Of a stretch of 64,000 bases of DNA, positions 30,401-45,400 are shown in pieces. A program made the translations under genes and the position numbers. Position 1 is the stretch's first letter, and each line of letters begins with the position of its first letter. Source of the DNA: a bacterium (GTDB taxonomy: Bacteria; Omnitrophota; Gorgyraeia; Zapsychrales; Zapsychraceae); NCBI GenBank assembly GCA_030429765.1, contig JAUIER010000006.1, forward strand, positions 87,925 to 151,924, written 5' to 3'. The notes beneath the pieces are model-generated. The model was not told where the DNA came from. It saw only the letters and a list, made by a program, of their open reading frames with translations, and did no database searches.

Positions 30401-33400
30401 TGACTGAGACGGCCTTGCCGATGGCTGAACCATTTACGTAGAGATTCACGCCCGAAGCATTGACGCTTCCATCCCAGGTCACCGCGACATGCTGCCACTG
30501 ACCAAGCGTCAACGTGTTATTCGCTCCTTGAACCTCGAGGTCCGTTGATCCGGCGAAACGGAACAGTAGCGAGGTGTTGCTGAACACCGAGAAGTCCGGA
30601 CGGAAATCCGACGTTCCGTTGTATTTACCGATAATCCGTCCACCATTAAACTCACCCAATGTCTGCGGATTGATCCATGCGGTAAAGGTTAACGGCCCCA
30701 ATCCATCCAGGACATCTGTATCCGGAACGGTTACGACGTCATCCGATCCATCAAACTCCAGACTCCTTGGGTTGGCAAAATTGATGGTTCCCGTGACCGA
30801 CGTTACTGGTCCGCCGCCGGCCGCGAAATTGCTGGCCGTTGCATGATGCCCATGTCCGGAGTGATCTATCGCGATGTCATTGTCGTTTACCTCATCAAAC
30901 TTCCAGTACCCGACTAGTCCGTCATTCACAATCACATCCTGGAATGTCGCCCCGCCCGTGGTATTGATTACTGAATTGGTGGCCGTTCCGCTAAACATCA
31001 CGGTGGACGATGAGTTCGTAAATGTTCCAGCTGTATGAATAAAACTTCCCGTAATCTCAAGAACATCCGTTGGAGCGGTATATGTTCCGGCAGCATGATT
31101 GATTGTCAGATTACCATTCTGCCGGAACCTTGTTGATTGACCGGTAAACGAACCGCTACCCGCACCGGAACTTAAGGTTAAGTTTCCGTTGAACGTAACG
31201 GGCTCGATAATCGTGCTCGTGGCATAGGTTAGATCTCCGGCAAAAAGAGTGAAGTTTCCATTAGCCGTAAGACTATCCTGAAGCTCCCAAACACCCGTTG
31301 CAGATGGACTTACTATGGTTACGCCGCCAAAGTCCTGTGATCCTGACAGAATAATATTGCCGGTCGAATCTCCATTGAAACTCACCTCGCTTTGATTGAC
31401 GTATTGTCCACCATTATTGATCCAGCTACCTTCAACGTAGACTGACAAACCACCGCCACCATCCAGGATTCCGTCATTAATCGTCAACGTTCCATTCACG
31501 TCGAGATCATCCTGTAACGTATAAGTCCCGACTCCGGCGGCCGGCATACCCCCTTCACCCATCCGCTGAATCTCCGTTGCTGACAGCGCACGGGCGTACA
31601 CCCTGACCTCATCAATCAGACCATCGAAATCCCGATTGGTATCACTGGCCCTCAAACCGATTCGGACCGGATCTGTGTCGGCATCCAGTCCTGATACCGG
31701 CTCTAACTCACTCCCGGCCGCTTGTCCATTCACATAGAATGTCGCAGTAGCTGTTGTTACTTCCCAGGTGACAGCCACATGCTGCCACTCATTTAGATCC
31801 ACGACGAAGTCATTAGAGGCGAATGTATGATTACTGCCGCCTGATTCCAATTGCAGAACCAACCCTTCTTGACCTTGCCCCAATGCATTTAGATCTGAAA
31901 TATGGAACGCCCAGCCACCATCATTTCCGGCGCCTCCACCCTTATCAACAATTCGCCCCTGTGTACTTTCTCCAAAACTACGCGGATAGATCCAAGCCGC
32001 CAGTGTAATCCCCTCCGCATCCGCCAAGTCCAGTGTATCCGTGTCTGAAATTTCGATGTAGTCATCAGCCCCATCAAACTCGGCAGCGTACGGATTGTTG
32101 TATTGGATCGTGCTGCTCGTTCCCGACGAGTTTGTTACATTGTTAACCCATGTTCCGTGATGGGCGTACCCCGAGTGGTCAATAGCCGGCGAAGAGGTTT
32201 CATCCAGCTTCCAGTATCCGACAAGCCCGATCGATCCGTTGATGATCATGTTCCCGAATGACTTACTGTCGGATGTGATCGTTAAGCTCGATGTCGTCCC
32301 TGTAAACATGACCGTCGTGTTGGTCGACGTAAACATACCACCCGTTGCATCCCAATTTCCTCCGACGTGAATATCCGTATTTCCACCCGTACCTGACCCG
32401 GCATCCAGCGTTCCATTGATATCCATGCTTCCAGTTAAATAAATATTGTAACCGTCTGTGATCAGTGCATCCGTGGCCATGATCTTCAATGATGTCGCCG
32501 TCATATCGGTCGTCAATGTGGTCGTATCGGGAGACTGACCGATGACCAATCGGCCGATATCCTGCTGCGGCGAGGTGTTGTCGGCATAGAATAGGTCACC
32601 ATCCAGTGTGAGCGTACCAGACCCGGTCGGCTTGATGTATGTGGTTCCCGCCGCAATCGTAAAGTCTCCGCCAATAAATACATTATTATTGTTTTGCTGG
32701 AATGTCCCGCCGCTTAAGGCAAATGTTCCTTCAATATTAAATGTTGAACTCACCGAAAGTGTTCCGCTGAACGAATCACCTAACCGCAGTGATCCGATGG
32801 TTGTGGTGACCGATGGTGTGACGATGGTCGCGGAGCCGAGATTGATGATCGCGGTATGCGCGGCGGTACGTGGATATGAACTGTCAGCCTCCCAGTTCAA
32901 CGGATCGATCCAGGAGACTGTATCTCCGCCGGCATCCCAGATATAAGTGGCCAACGAATATTCATCGGCTCCGATATCCGGCGAGGACGCCCTGAGTTCC
33001 CCATCGATATCGTATAGTACAGACAGCGTACCTTCGTTGGACAGATCCGCTCCCGACGTTCCCCAAAGGTTGGCCGTTGTATCCCTTAAGTGAAGATCTT
33101 CGGATCCATCCTGAATATTGATAAAGTATGCCGCATAGTTGGTTTGGTTGGTGACGCTGTTGGTTCCGGCTGCCGTCGCGTCTGATGATATATTACTTTC
33201 CTGAGTCGTGACACCAAAGAAACATGCCGGCGCCGAAGCATCTGATGTAAGATTACCGCATATCACATTTCGGGCATCGATGATGCCTGATCCGTTTTCT
33301 AATACAGCAACCGCTGTTCCCAACCCGCCTCCGCTTCGTTCAAGACCAAAGAAGGCTGTATTATAGACATAGACGTTTGTCCCCGCGATACTGGTCTCAA

Positions 33401-36400
33401 TCCCGTATATCCCGACATTCGATGAGCTCGGATTATTAATATCATAAATTACACTGTTCTTGAGGACGACATCCATATCGCCTTCGCGGGCGTTGATGAC
33501 CCGCAGATTCGAACCTGTTGTTGAATGTGTCAAATCATGAATCAACATGCCGTCCATAACCGTCACATCGACTATCGTTCTTAAGTTTATCGCCGCATAC
33601 GATGCGCCCGCAGCACCCGTAATTTGTGATCCGTCAATCTCTATACCTTCCAGATAGACATACGGCTCGTCGACATCAATAAAATTCAATGTGGTATATG
33701 TGGTCGGACGCAGTCGAACCCCCGTTCCAGCTACTCCAAAGTGTCGTTGTGATTGGCCGACCTCAGAGGTTTTATAAGGAACAAATAAACGAATATAATG
33801 ATCAGAATCAAACCCGGAATCGGTATATCCATCGATATCAATCATTTCATCAAATGGTCCATCATTGTATAAAGCCAAATTCAAACGTGTGTTCGCGGCA
33901 ATTAAGTCGGTGCTGTTTAGATAAGGTGCAGTATCTGCTGTGTCAATCGCAGTTTGAAGCCCATTGAACACCCGCTGGATGGAGGTCACGGCTGTCGATC
34001 CTAAATCCGGCGCGAGCGATCCGGTGACCGTCTTGACCGGATAACTGTCACTGTCTATGCGTCCGGCAATGTAATAATCGGATCCGCCGGCCGTAATCAC
34101 ATCCCCGATACCGATGGATCCGCCCTGAGCCACGGTAAAGTCCGCCACACCATTGGTGATGGTCATACTTGGAGAACCTGTTTTCAGATCTCCGGTATTA
34201 GTCCCGACGGAGTAGTATACGTTCTTAGAATAAGCGGATCCGCTGAATTGATCGGCGCCGAAGTCATTCTGTGTCAGACTACGATCCTCTTCATCAATGT
34301 CCGAATCAACCACAAAGGCCGAACCGTAATTGACATCAGCCGCGAAAGTACCGAAGAGATTAAGCGAAGTGTTTCGTAAATGCAGATCCGTACTGATTTC
34401 GGACGATTCGACAAAATAGTCATCGTAAAGGATTTGATTTGTAAGACTACCCGCCCCGGAAGCTGTGGCATCAGACGATATATTGCTGCTTTGTGTTATC
34501 GTTCCGGCAAATGCCTCCCCGTTTGTACCACCCGACTTGATCTGCCCAACAATGTTGTTGATTGCTACCACTCCTCCTGAGCTTTGACTGACCCCTTGCG
34601 CGGATGTCCCGCCGGCGGCATTACGTAAGTTGTAGATCGTATTATTGTAAATGCGGCTTGTCGTTCCTGTCGCCTGAAGCAGAACGCCTATCATCGTGCT
34701 GTTCGACGGCGTACTCATGTTGTAGATGAATGAATTATTCAATATTAGACGACCGGCCTCTAACCGTATCGCCTCTATCAATCCCGATGTCGTATTATTC
34801 AAGCCGTGAAGCAGCAGATTTTCCAGATAAATATCCGCGGAGGCATTGATACTGGACGCAATTCGAATACCGCGCATTCCTTGTCCATTGGTAATACCCT
34901 GACCATCAAATTCAACCCCGTCGAACCGGACATGGTCGACATCAATTAGAAGCATCACAAAACCGGAAGCCGGAGATGCCATGGCCGGACGAATAACAGC
35001 ACCCGATCCCGACGTTCCATTATGACGTTGACTGACACCGGCTTCATGGCTGGATGACGGAGCGAAATAACGCATGAAATGATCATCATCCGTTGTATAA
35101 CCATTTATATAGATCCCGGTCATCGTATTGATCGTTTCGGTAAACGGCCCATCGTTGTAGAGTGCAAGGCTTAGGATGACATCAGCCCCGGCCGCGGTTA
35201 AATTGGAGCTGTTGAGGTACGACGGATCATCGGCCTGCGCTTCAGCGGACGCGAGCGTATTGAACGCCCGCGATATGGACGTGATGGCCGTCGAAGCCAG
35301 ATCAGCCGGCTTGGCCCCCGTTGCGGTCTGAACGGCATACGTCGTTGAATTACGCCGGCTGGAAATATAGTATGTATTTCCTCCTGCCACCAATTCGTCC
35401 CCGATTCCGATACTGCCGGTTTGCGCCACACTGAATGTGGCCACCCCTTCGGTGATAGTCACATTCCCTGCGGTCTTGAGATCCGATGTATCCGTTCCCA
35501 CAGAATACGTCACAATATGTCCGCCATTCCATTCATCGAACCCAATATCCGGTGCGGTCGTTAATCGAACATCTCCGTCGATATCCGCGAGCGATCCAAG
35601 AGTACCGGTAATATCCAATGTTCCATTCGTCCCAAACAACACCTCCGATGGGGCCTTCCAATGAAGGTCCATATTGTCGTAATCAGTCATGACAAAATAG
35701 TCTTCATAACTATTCTGCCCCGTCACACTTCCTGTACCGGCGGCTGTTGCATCGCTTGTGACGTTGTACGATTGCGCGGTCAGCCCATTAAAACATGGGG
35801 CTGTTCCATCCGGCCGTGCGACACGACCACAATAACTGTTTCTGACAACTAAACCTCCAGAACCCGCAAATGATATACCTTGCGTTGCGGCGTTATTCGC
35901 CGTTTGCATGACATTGTGCAGTGTCACATTCTCCAGATATACGTCCTGGGTTCCAAAGCGTCGCAGCCCATAAATCTGTGAGCCCGAATTGTTCGAAACA
36001 TTGATAATATTGTAAATCGCACTATTCCTGATAATAACGTCACCGGATCCGGTGTGAACCCATATCCCATACATGAAACTACCATCGGAATCATCAATGG
36101 TTGAGTTTTTAATATCATGCAATAATATCCCATCCAAGATTGCCTTTTCCAGGTCACCAACCAATTGAATTCCAAAGTGACTTTCCGCATTACTGACGTT
36201 GGAGCCGTCTATTTCTATGCCCTCGAGTCGGACGTTGGCATTTCCAAATATTTGTACCAATCCAGCCAGCGACGAACCCGTCAAATCTCGAGTCGGCACA
36301 ATACGCGCGCCTGTTCCCGCAGTACCGTTATGCCGTTGCGTACTTGGAACCTGCAGGGTACCGCTCGGGGCAAAGGCCCGAAGAATATGATCCGCATCGG

Positions 36401-39400
36401 TCGTGTATGTTTGAATCACCCAAGTGGATCCGGAACCGTCAGCCCCGTTAAACACGCCGTCATTGTACAAGGCCCAATGCAATTGAACGTCAGCACCCGC
36501 GGCGGTAATATCTGTGTTATTGAGGTAAGCGGCATTATCGGACATGCTTTCGACATCCGACAAAGTGTTAAAGGTTCGCTCAATATCCGTCACGGCCGTT
36601 GAGGTTAGATCTGCTGGCTTAGCACCTGTCGCCGTTTGTACGGCATAGGTGTCATTACCTCGTCGCGCGACGATATAGTATTCACCACCCCCAGCCGTAA
36701 TCTCATCCCCGATACCGATCGTTCCGGTTTGCGCCACGCTTAATGTCGCCACACCATCTGTGATCGTCATACTCGGCGAACCGTTCTTCAGATCACCGGT
36801 ATTAGTTCCCACGGAGTACGTCACAATATGTCCGCCGTTCCATTCATCGGCCCCGATGTCCGGCGCGCTCGTCAATCGCGTGTCGCCGTCGATATCATCC
36901 AGAGGAATAAGCGTTCCAGCGATATCCAGCGTTCCATTCAATCCAAACAACACCTCAGACGGCGCTTTAAGATGTAGATCCATATTGTCATAGTCAGTCA
37001 TGACGAAGTAATCACTATAATTATTCTGACCGATAGCACTGTTGGCGCCACTGGCCGTACCGTCAGATGAAACGTTATGTGTAAATTGACCGCCACTATC
37101 AACGGTAAAGCACCCCTCATCTCCACTGGCCGCTTCGACCCGTCCACATATATTGTTTATAACCCAGTTACGATTGGCCCCTACACTTCCCCGTATACCC
37201 CGGGCCTGAGCCGATCCCGCACTCGCTATAATATTGTGAACTGTGTTGCCAACGATATGGGCATAGACACCGGCACTTAATCCAATCCCATCGGTGTTGG
37301 AGGACGGATGAGTGGTTACGTTGTGAATATTATAGATTTTCGAATTGCGGATACTAACAGAAGCTGATCCTACATTCATACGAATGGCAAAGATATCACT
37401 TTGAGTTGCATCATTGAATAAACTATTCGAAATATCGTGAATAATTAAATCCTCAAGGACAATACCCGGACTCAAAATTTCGATACCGAAGATTTCTTCT
37501 CCGTTGGATAGGTTCGAGCCATCAATTTCTATACCTACTAAACGCACATAGTCATCCGCAAGCGATATTATTTGATCCGCACCGCCGGACAAATCCCGGG
37601 CAGGAACTATTCGAACCCCACTTCCAGCTGTACCAGAGTGTCGCTGCGACCCCGGCACCTGAAGCGTTCCGGTAGGGGCAAAGGCTCGAATATAATGATC
37701 GCTATCCGTGGTATAACCATTAATTCTCCATCTGTTTCCACTTCCATCCTCCCCGTCAAAACTGCCATCGTTATATAGGGCCCAATGCAATTGCACATCC
37801 GCTCCCGTACTCGTAAGATCTGATGTATTCAGATATCCTGGATCATTCGACATCGACCCGATATCAACTAACCGATTAAAGGCCCGTTCGATATCTGTAA
37901 CCGCGGTTGAACCGAGATCTGCAGGTTTCGTCCCGGCGGCGGTCTGAACGGCATATGTATCATTCCCTCGACGAGCCACAATGTAGTACTCGCTCCCCCC
38001 AGCCGTAATCTCGTCCCCGATACCGATCGTTCCGGTTTGCGCCACGCTTAATGTCGCCACACCATCGGTGATCGTCATATTCGGCGAACCGTTCTTCAGA
38101 TCACCTGAATTTGTACCGACGGAATATGTCACAATATGTCCGCCGTTCCATTCATCGGCCCCGATATCCGGTGCTGATGTCAATCGAGTATTTCCATCAA
38201 TGTCGTCCAATGGAATTAAAGTTCCGGCAATATCCAGCGTACCATTGGTTCCGAATAAGACTTCCGATGGCGCCTTCCAGTGGAGATCCATATTTTCAAA
38301 ATCAGTCATGACAAAGTAATCATCATAATTATTTTGTCCGGTCACACTTCCGGTTCCGGATGCTGTGCCGTCACTGGAAACATTGTATGCCTGCGTGATT
38401 ATACCGTTGAAGGCTGAAGCCATTGATTCACCACTCACAACGCGTCCGACGAAGTTATTGTAGGCATACACATCTCCATTAATTCGCTGGATTCCGGTCG
38501 TGGAAGCCGATCCGGTCGTATCAATAATATTGAATAATGTATTCGCCATAAGATAGCTGGTTGATCCGAATTCGGACAAATAAATACCCCGATTCCCCGC
38601 TCCCGCAAAAGTGGATACATTGATAATGTTATAAATCACCGTATTTGTTATGTGCACGGATCCATCGTCTACTTGTATTCCCGTGGCCTCACTGGTGTCC
38701 GAGTCGTCAATCGTGGAGTTTTTGATATCATGTATGATCATGTTGTCAATTCGGATATCTGCCGAGTCAGTTAATGAATCAAGATCAATAGCCCGCAAGC
38801 GCTCTCCATTACTAAGTTGACTACCATCGATTTCAAATCCCTCTAACCGAACATTCTCATCCTGTATCTGAATAAATGTATAGAAAGCGCCTGGTGAACT
38901 GGTGCTTGGCTGATACACTACGCCCGTTCCTGCCTCACCGCTATGACGTTGCGATGTTCCCACTTCGGATGCAGACTCCGGCGCATATAGTCTTACATAG
39001 TTTGTACTGCTGGTTGTATACCCATTAATTGTTAAACCGGCTCCGCTGCCATTCGCCCCATTGAACACGCTATCCTTGTATAATGCCCAATTCAGAATTA
39101 CGTCGGCTCCAGCGGATGTCAAATCAGTGTTATTCAGGTAACCGATTCCACTACTCATGCTCTCCGCATCCGACAATGTGTTAAAAGTCCTTTCGATATC
39201 CGTCACAGCCGTTGATCCCAAATTAGACGGCGTGCTTCCGGTTGCTGTCGTAACGGTATATGACACCGAAGATGTTCGGCCCGAGATGTAGTATTCATTC
39301 CCGCCAGCCGTAATCTCATCACCAACCCCGATATTATCCGGTTGACCAACAGAGAACGTCGCCACTCCGCCGGTAATACTGACATTTCCGCCATTACTCA

Positions 39401-42400
39401 AATCACCTGTATTTGTTCCGATAGAGTAGTAGACATTTGTCACCGATCCGGTTGAACTGAACACCCATTGCGGTGAACCTTCCCCGCTATCATTGTTGGA
39501 TGTATCAAGCGACATTGTTGCCGTAATATCAAATCCCAGCGCCTCTGAATCTCGAACATCGACAAACGAAACATTCTGAGCGGATGCGACATCAATATTC
39601 CAGCGTGTTCCCACAGACGATGACTGCAATGTCAGGTAGTTACTGGCATCAAATCCGTCGAAGTCCAGATTATTCTGGATCGTGATCGTAGAACTTTGGC
39701 CAAATGTTAATGTGCTTGACGATGTGATTTGCTTGGAAATATTGTAGAACGTCTCTGAGGCCGGAATACTTTGTGAAACTCCATCCAGAATCACGGTTCC
39801 GCTGCGAGCATTAAAGACGCCGCCGAAGTTCTCCCAATCTCCCGCGACATTGATTTGATAATTACTAGCTGACGCATCCAATACACCATCATTGAGTCTT
39901 AGTGTTCCATTAACATCCAACGCGTCAGACAAGCTATACGTACCAAGGCCTGATCCCGGCATATCTCCCTGTCCGATCCTGAGAATCTCAGATGATGACA
40001 AGGCCCGGTTGTAAATACGTATATCATCCATGTATCCTGAAAAATATCTGGCCGCGTTGCTTGTGTTAAATGTTCCAATATGCAAATCTATATCATTTGG
40101 CAATGGCGTAACGGTTTGCGGCGTTTGATCAACTTGTACACCATCTATATACATTGTCAGGTTGGTCCCATCCGCCACGGCGGCCATATGATGCCATCCA
40201 CTACTGACAGCTTCAGAAGAAATAAATGTCTGCCCTGACGTCCCATCTCCTATGGAGAATGAATAGACGTCTGAGTTGTGCAAATACAAACAATAATTAT
40301 TCAGCGCTGGATTATCACTATCCTGTTTACACACCAAGCCCCGGAAGTCGGTGGTATTTCCAATTCTGTTCACCCAGGCCATAACGGTCACGTCTCCCGT
40401 CACGTCAAGGGCGTCAGTGTCCGCCACAGTTATAAGTGTCGTATTTCCATCGAAATCTACCGAATTCCTGTTCTCAAAGTTGACTGAAGGGACACTTCCA
40501 ACAATTGTAGTGGTACCGGATTCATTTCCATGATTGCCATATCCTGACTCATCACAGAAATCATACCCACTCTCGCAGGAATCCAATACACTCTCGTCCA
40601 ATTTCCAGTATCCGATTAATCCTACGGATCCGTTTACAATAAGATGATTGAACGACTGTCCATTTGATGTAATCGACAGACCGGCCGTAGTCCCCGTAAA
40701 CATTACGGTTGAACTGGTTGATGTAAACGTTGCCCCGGTCATATCCCAATTGCCGCCGGCATGGATTGTGGAATTACCGTCTGTTCCAGGACCGGCATCC
40801 ATCACATCGTCAACATCAATATTTCCGTCGACAAATAATTCGTATCCATCAAGATCCATCGATCCGTTCGTGATGGTCAGTGACCCGGTCATGTCCAGGG
40901 TCCCCGCTACCTGGACAGTTAACGTGCCTCCGCCGTCATTCAGCGCGATATTGTGGTACCGTGATTCACCTGTTTCAAACGTGCTCGTACCGGCCGCACC
41001 GTTGAAGGTGATCGTGGAACTTCCCGGAAGGAATTGACCCAGTGTTCCTGTCGTTGTCACATAATTCCAATTGCCTCCCACAAAAATTTCAGCTTGTTCA
41101 CCATAGACCGTTGCCATGGCTGTCGCATCAACGTCATTGATCGTGACATCATTGGTTATTGTGATCGCTCCGGATCCCATTTGAAGCACCCCGCCTGTTG
41201 TGTCAACATTGCCACCTACTCTCAACGAGGCGGCTGTTACATTGTACGTATCGAAGTTCAGCGTTCCGATGATCACTGTAATCTGCCCTGTGGTCGTCAC
41301 ATCTCCGCCTAGGGCCGTCACCGATGCAGGTGTTTCCCGTACGGTGAGATCCACGGCTCCGTAGTCGTCGCCCGGGATCAATGGAACCGCTTCATCAAAT
41401 AGAATGGATAAATCGTCAATCTCACTCCACACCACGCTGTTCGGCACGAGCACAGCCGTAGTATCCCTAATGTAAATTTCATCGGTGCTGCCGTTATTCA
41501 CGTCCGTAATCGTTGAAGTCGCATCTCCAGCCGCCAATGTTCCTTTGACATACAGAATATTCTCAACGGAGATGGTCACACCATTGTTCTGCGTAACATT
41601 CCAGAAGGCATTGGTATGACGCCGGTTGGCAATAGTTGCATTGCCGGCTACGGTCACCGTGGAGGTTCCCATATCAAAGAGACTGGCGACATTCGCCACC
41701 GACCAGTCATTACTGATTTGAATGGAGGACGCCCGCGCTTCAAAAGTCCCTCCCGCTATCTGGGTCGTTCCGGTCAAATACATTGAATTGTTCTCGACAC
41801 TATTGGTATCAAAGACACCGTCGGCCAAATAGAACGTTCCGCCGACCGTCATCGTATCTTCCAGTTCCCACGTCGTTCCGCCGCCATTGTCATCGAACTT
41901 CACATTGTTAAACGCCGCTGTCCCTGTGATATCAAATATCTGCGTACCGGAGGTGCCGGTAAAGAGCACTGTTGAATTGGTATTGGTAAATGTTCCGCCG
42001 GTTGAATCCCAGGCCCCGCCGATATCAATCGTTGTATTGCCATCCGTTCCGCTTGAAGCGTCAAGCGTTCCGTTGATATCGATCGTGCCCGAGATGAATA
42101 GTTCATAACCGTCCGTGACAAGTGTGTCTCCCATCGGAATGGTCAACGTGGTGGCGGTCATATCCGAGGTTAAGGTGGTTGTCGGATCGGCCACGACCCA
42201 TCCGAAGTCCTGTTGTGGAGTGGTTCCGTCGAAGAATGTCTGATCGCCATCGAGATACAGCGTTCCGTTGGTGCTCGGTTTGACAAATGCTGTTCCCGAC
42301 GCAAAGGTGAATGTTCCTGAGACGAACAGATTGTTATTGTTTTGCTGGAAGGTCCCGCCCTGCACATTCAAGGATCCGTCGATATCCAGGGTTCCGCCGA

Positions 42401-45400
42401 GCGAAAGCGTTCCGCTGAAACCGTTACCCAACGTCAAACCACCGATGTTCAATGTTGATGCCGGCGTCGGTATCGTATCGGCACCGATATTGATAATCGC
42501 GATATCATTCGGCCCGTCTGGATAGCCGCTATCCGCATCCCAGTTGAGCGGACTTGTCCAGTTATCATCACCGGCACCGTCATCCCAAATATATACAAAA
42601 GATTGATTTTCATCCGCTCCGATATCAAATGTTCCGGTGGCCCGGAGCGTTCCGTCCACATCATCCGTGACGGCAATGTCCGCGTCGCCTGAAAGATCGA
42701 TTCCATTCTCCCGCGCTCCGCTATCAGACGAGGCCAGATGGAAATTATCGGCCGCTGAATCAACAAACGTAACCGTCACCCCGTTTTGCGGATTAGCTCC
42801 CGGCGCATCGGTTTGAACAGGACCAGATAGATTGTTAGTACTGGCCCCACTGAAGGTACCGTTATAATTATTCGTGTTATTATAGGAAATGTTATTCTTG
42901 AGAATGATCGTTGAACCGCCTGACTGACCAAACCCGCCATTTGAATCCACACAAGTATTGTTATAGGCATAATACGTATGCCCGCTATCATCAAAGATCA
43001 TACAGGCATTGGACCCGGCCCCGCTGTTCCAATCATACAAGATATTGTTCCAGGCCTTCGTTGTCCCGGCCCCTGTCGCGGTAACAACGATTCCCAAGTG
43101 TCCGGTCTGCGACCCGCTGGTGGTTCCGCGCAGAATGCTGCTGCTAATCTGGTAATCCTGATCAGCCGCGGCCGCTGATGTAAAACGTAATCCGGCCTGC
43201 GTCGTGGAATTAATACTATCGACGTAAATCTGAAGACCTTCCATACGCACATGATCATCACTAATCGTAATCGCGGAACTATTGCTAACTTGTAAATAAT
43301 ACGCTCCTGTCGTCGTCCAAACTCCATTATGTCTTTGTGACGTACCAACCTCTGAGGTATCGACAGGGGTATAAATACGAATGTAATTGCTGGCGCTAGT
43401 CGTCCATCCGTTGATCGTAACGGCCGTAGAATCCAGTCCGTCCCCGTAGCAGGCGACATTCATCACAATGTTCAATCCAGCCAAATCTGTCGATGAGTCG
43501 AAGTTCTCGACCGTATCATCAAGCGAATCGTTTTCATCCTGCGACTCCCAATTGGCCAACGAAGTGTAAGCGCGATAAATTCCAGCCGATGTACCGGCCG
43601 CAGCAGCAGTTGGATTCGAACCTGCGGTAGTGCCGCTGACCGTGAACACGGTATCCGACGTACGACCGGTGATAACGGCAAGGGTCACCCCTGATCCCGG
43701 ATTGTACTCGATCACATCTCCAACCCCGACATTATCCGGAAGGGATCCCGAGAAGGTCGCCGTGCTTCCCGATATCTCCACTGTCCGTGAAGATGTGTTT
43801 AAGTCGGTACTTGTCACTCCTACTGAGCGATATACAGATCCTACGGCGAATACCCATTGCGGAGTGCCTTCCCCTGAATCATTATTAGATGTATCAAATG
43901 AATTGGTGGCTATAATATCATTGGTTCCAATAACCTCTGAATCCGATACATCCGCGAAGTCAATAGCGCTTGTCCCTTGGACCGTTATGTTCCAGCGCAT
44001 CCCGGGCGAAGAACTCACAATCGTCACTGTATCGTTTACGTCCAATCCATCGATGGTCAATGTGCCATCCACACCGATTTCCTGTCCGGCTTCGACAACT
44101 ATGGTCTGATCTGTACTGTTATCGGTCGCATCTTCAAACTTCAAATGGTAGAACGTCGTTGTGCCGGTAATGGATTGGGATGTTCCATTAAAGATGACGG
44201 TACCCATTTCAGGGACAAATGTCCCTCCATTTCGATCCCAGTTGCCTCCAACATAAATCGGATAATCCGTTGCCGTTCCTCCATCAACATCTAACGTACC
44301 ATCGTCAAATACAAACGTCCCTTCCATACGCAACGTTCCATTCAGATTATACGTTTCACTCGCGTTGCTCAGAACAAGATTGTAAATCGGCTGATCAACA
44401 AGGTTGATAAACTGGGTCGGCCCGGAACCAGTACCATCCATGGTAATAGTAGATGTTCCGGGGTTGATCGTACCGTTCTCAATATTCACGGTATCGTGAA
44501 CCGTAATTTGTGATGTCTGCAGATTATATTGCGAGGCTGTTGAACCGCTGGCAATCCGAATATCGTCTACCGTAATCGCCGAAGATCCGGCATTCAGAAT
44601 ACCATACCGATCCAGCCCTCCGGATCCGAGAACAAGCTGAGCGACCACATTAACATCGTAATCATTTGTATTCAGAGTGGATGTCAAGGTGTTCTGTCCG
44701 CCAACGATTACCAGATTCGCGACATCCGTAATGGCGCCCGTCAGATCAAAAACACGATCAGCACCATTGGCCGAAAGTGTAAAGGTCGTATTACCGTAAT
44801 CACCTCCAGGAATATTGACCGTTCCATCGGCAAGAATCCGTAAACCTCCAACCCCATCTGTACTGGTAACAATATCCGCCCCGTTCAAGTATATAGCCGT
44901 CCCTTCGGCACTCAGAATATTTAGACTATTATCAGCCAAATTCAATGTACCCGTACTGGATGCCAGCGTTAAACTTTCTGTCACATAAATATCTGATCCC
45001 AACTGAATAGTCTGGCCAGCGGATGCCAAACGTAAATTATAGAACTGATTGTTGAGATGTTCATTAATTAGCGTACCGGTCCCAACTAGATCTACAGTTG
45101 AAGTTCCGTCATCAAATAACCCTGACGCGTTGGCAATCATAAAGGACCCGCCGACTGTAATCGTGGATGCCCTCGCCATGAATCCCGCAGCTCCAGAGGA
45201 TATTTCAAACGAACCATCTACAGAGATTGGATAACTGTTGGTTATATCCAGATCAACCGTTCCGGCATCAAGAAGGAGATTTCCGGTATATACCCCGGAA
45301 TCATCAATAACGAAGGTACCGCCTAAGGTTACGGTACCGGAATATGTTCCGCCTATCGTTAGTGATCCAATCGTCGTGGTGATCGCCGGAGTTGAAATAG

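Noticed and set aside
32946-39440. CRISPR or satellite array
   Set aside because: The period is 1.3 kb, in frame and coding; there are no short repeats with unique spacers.
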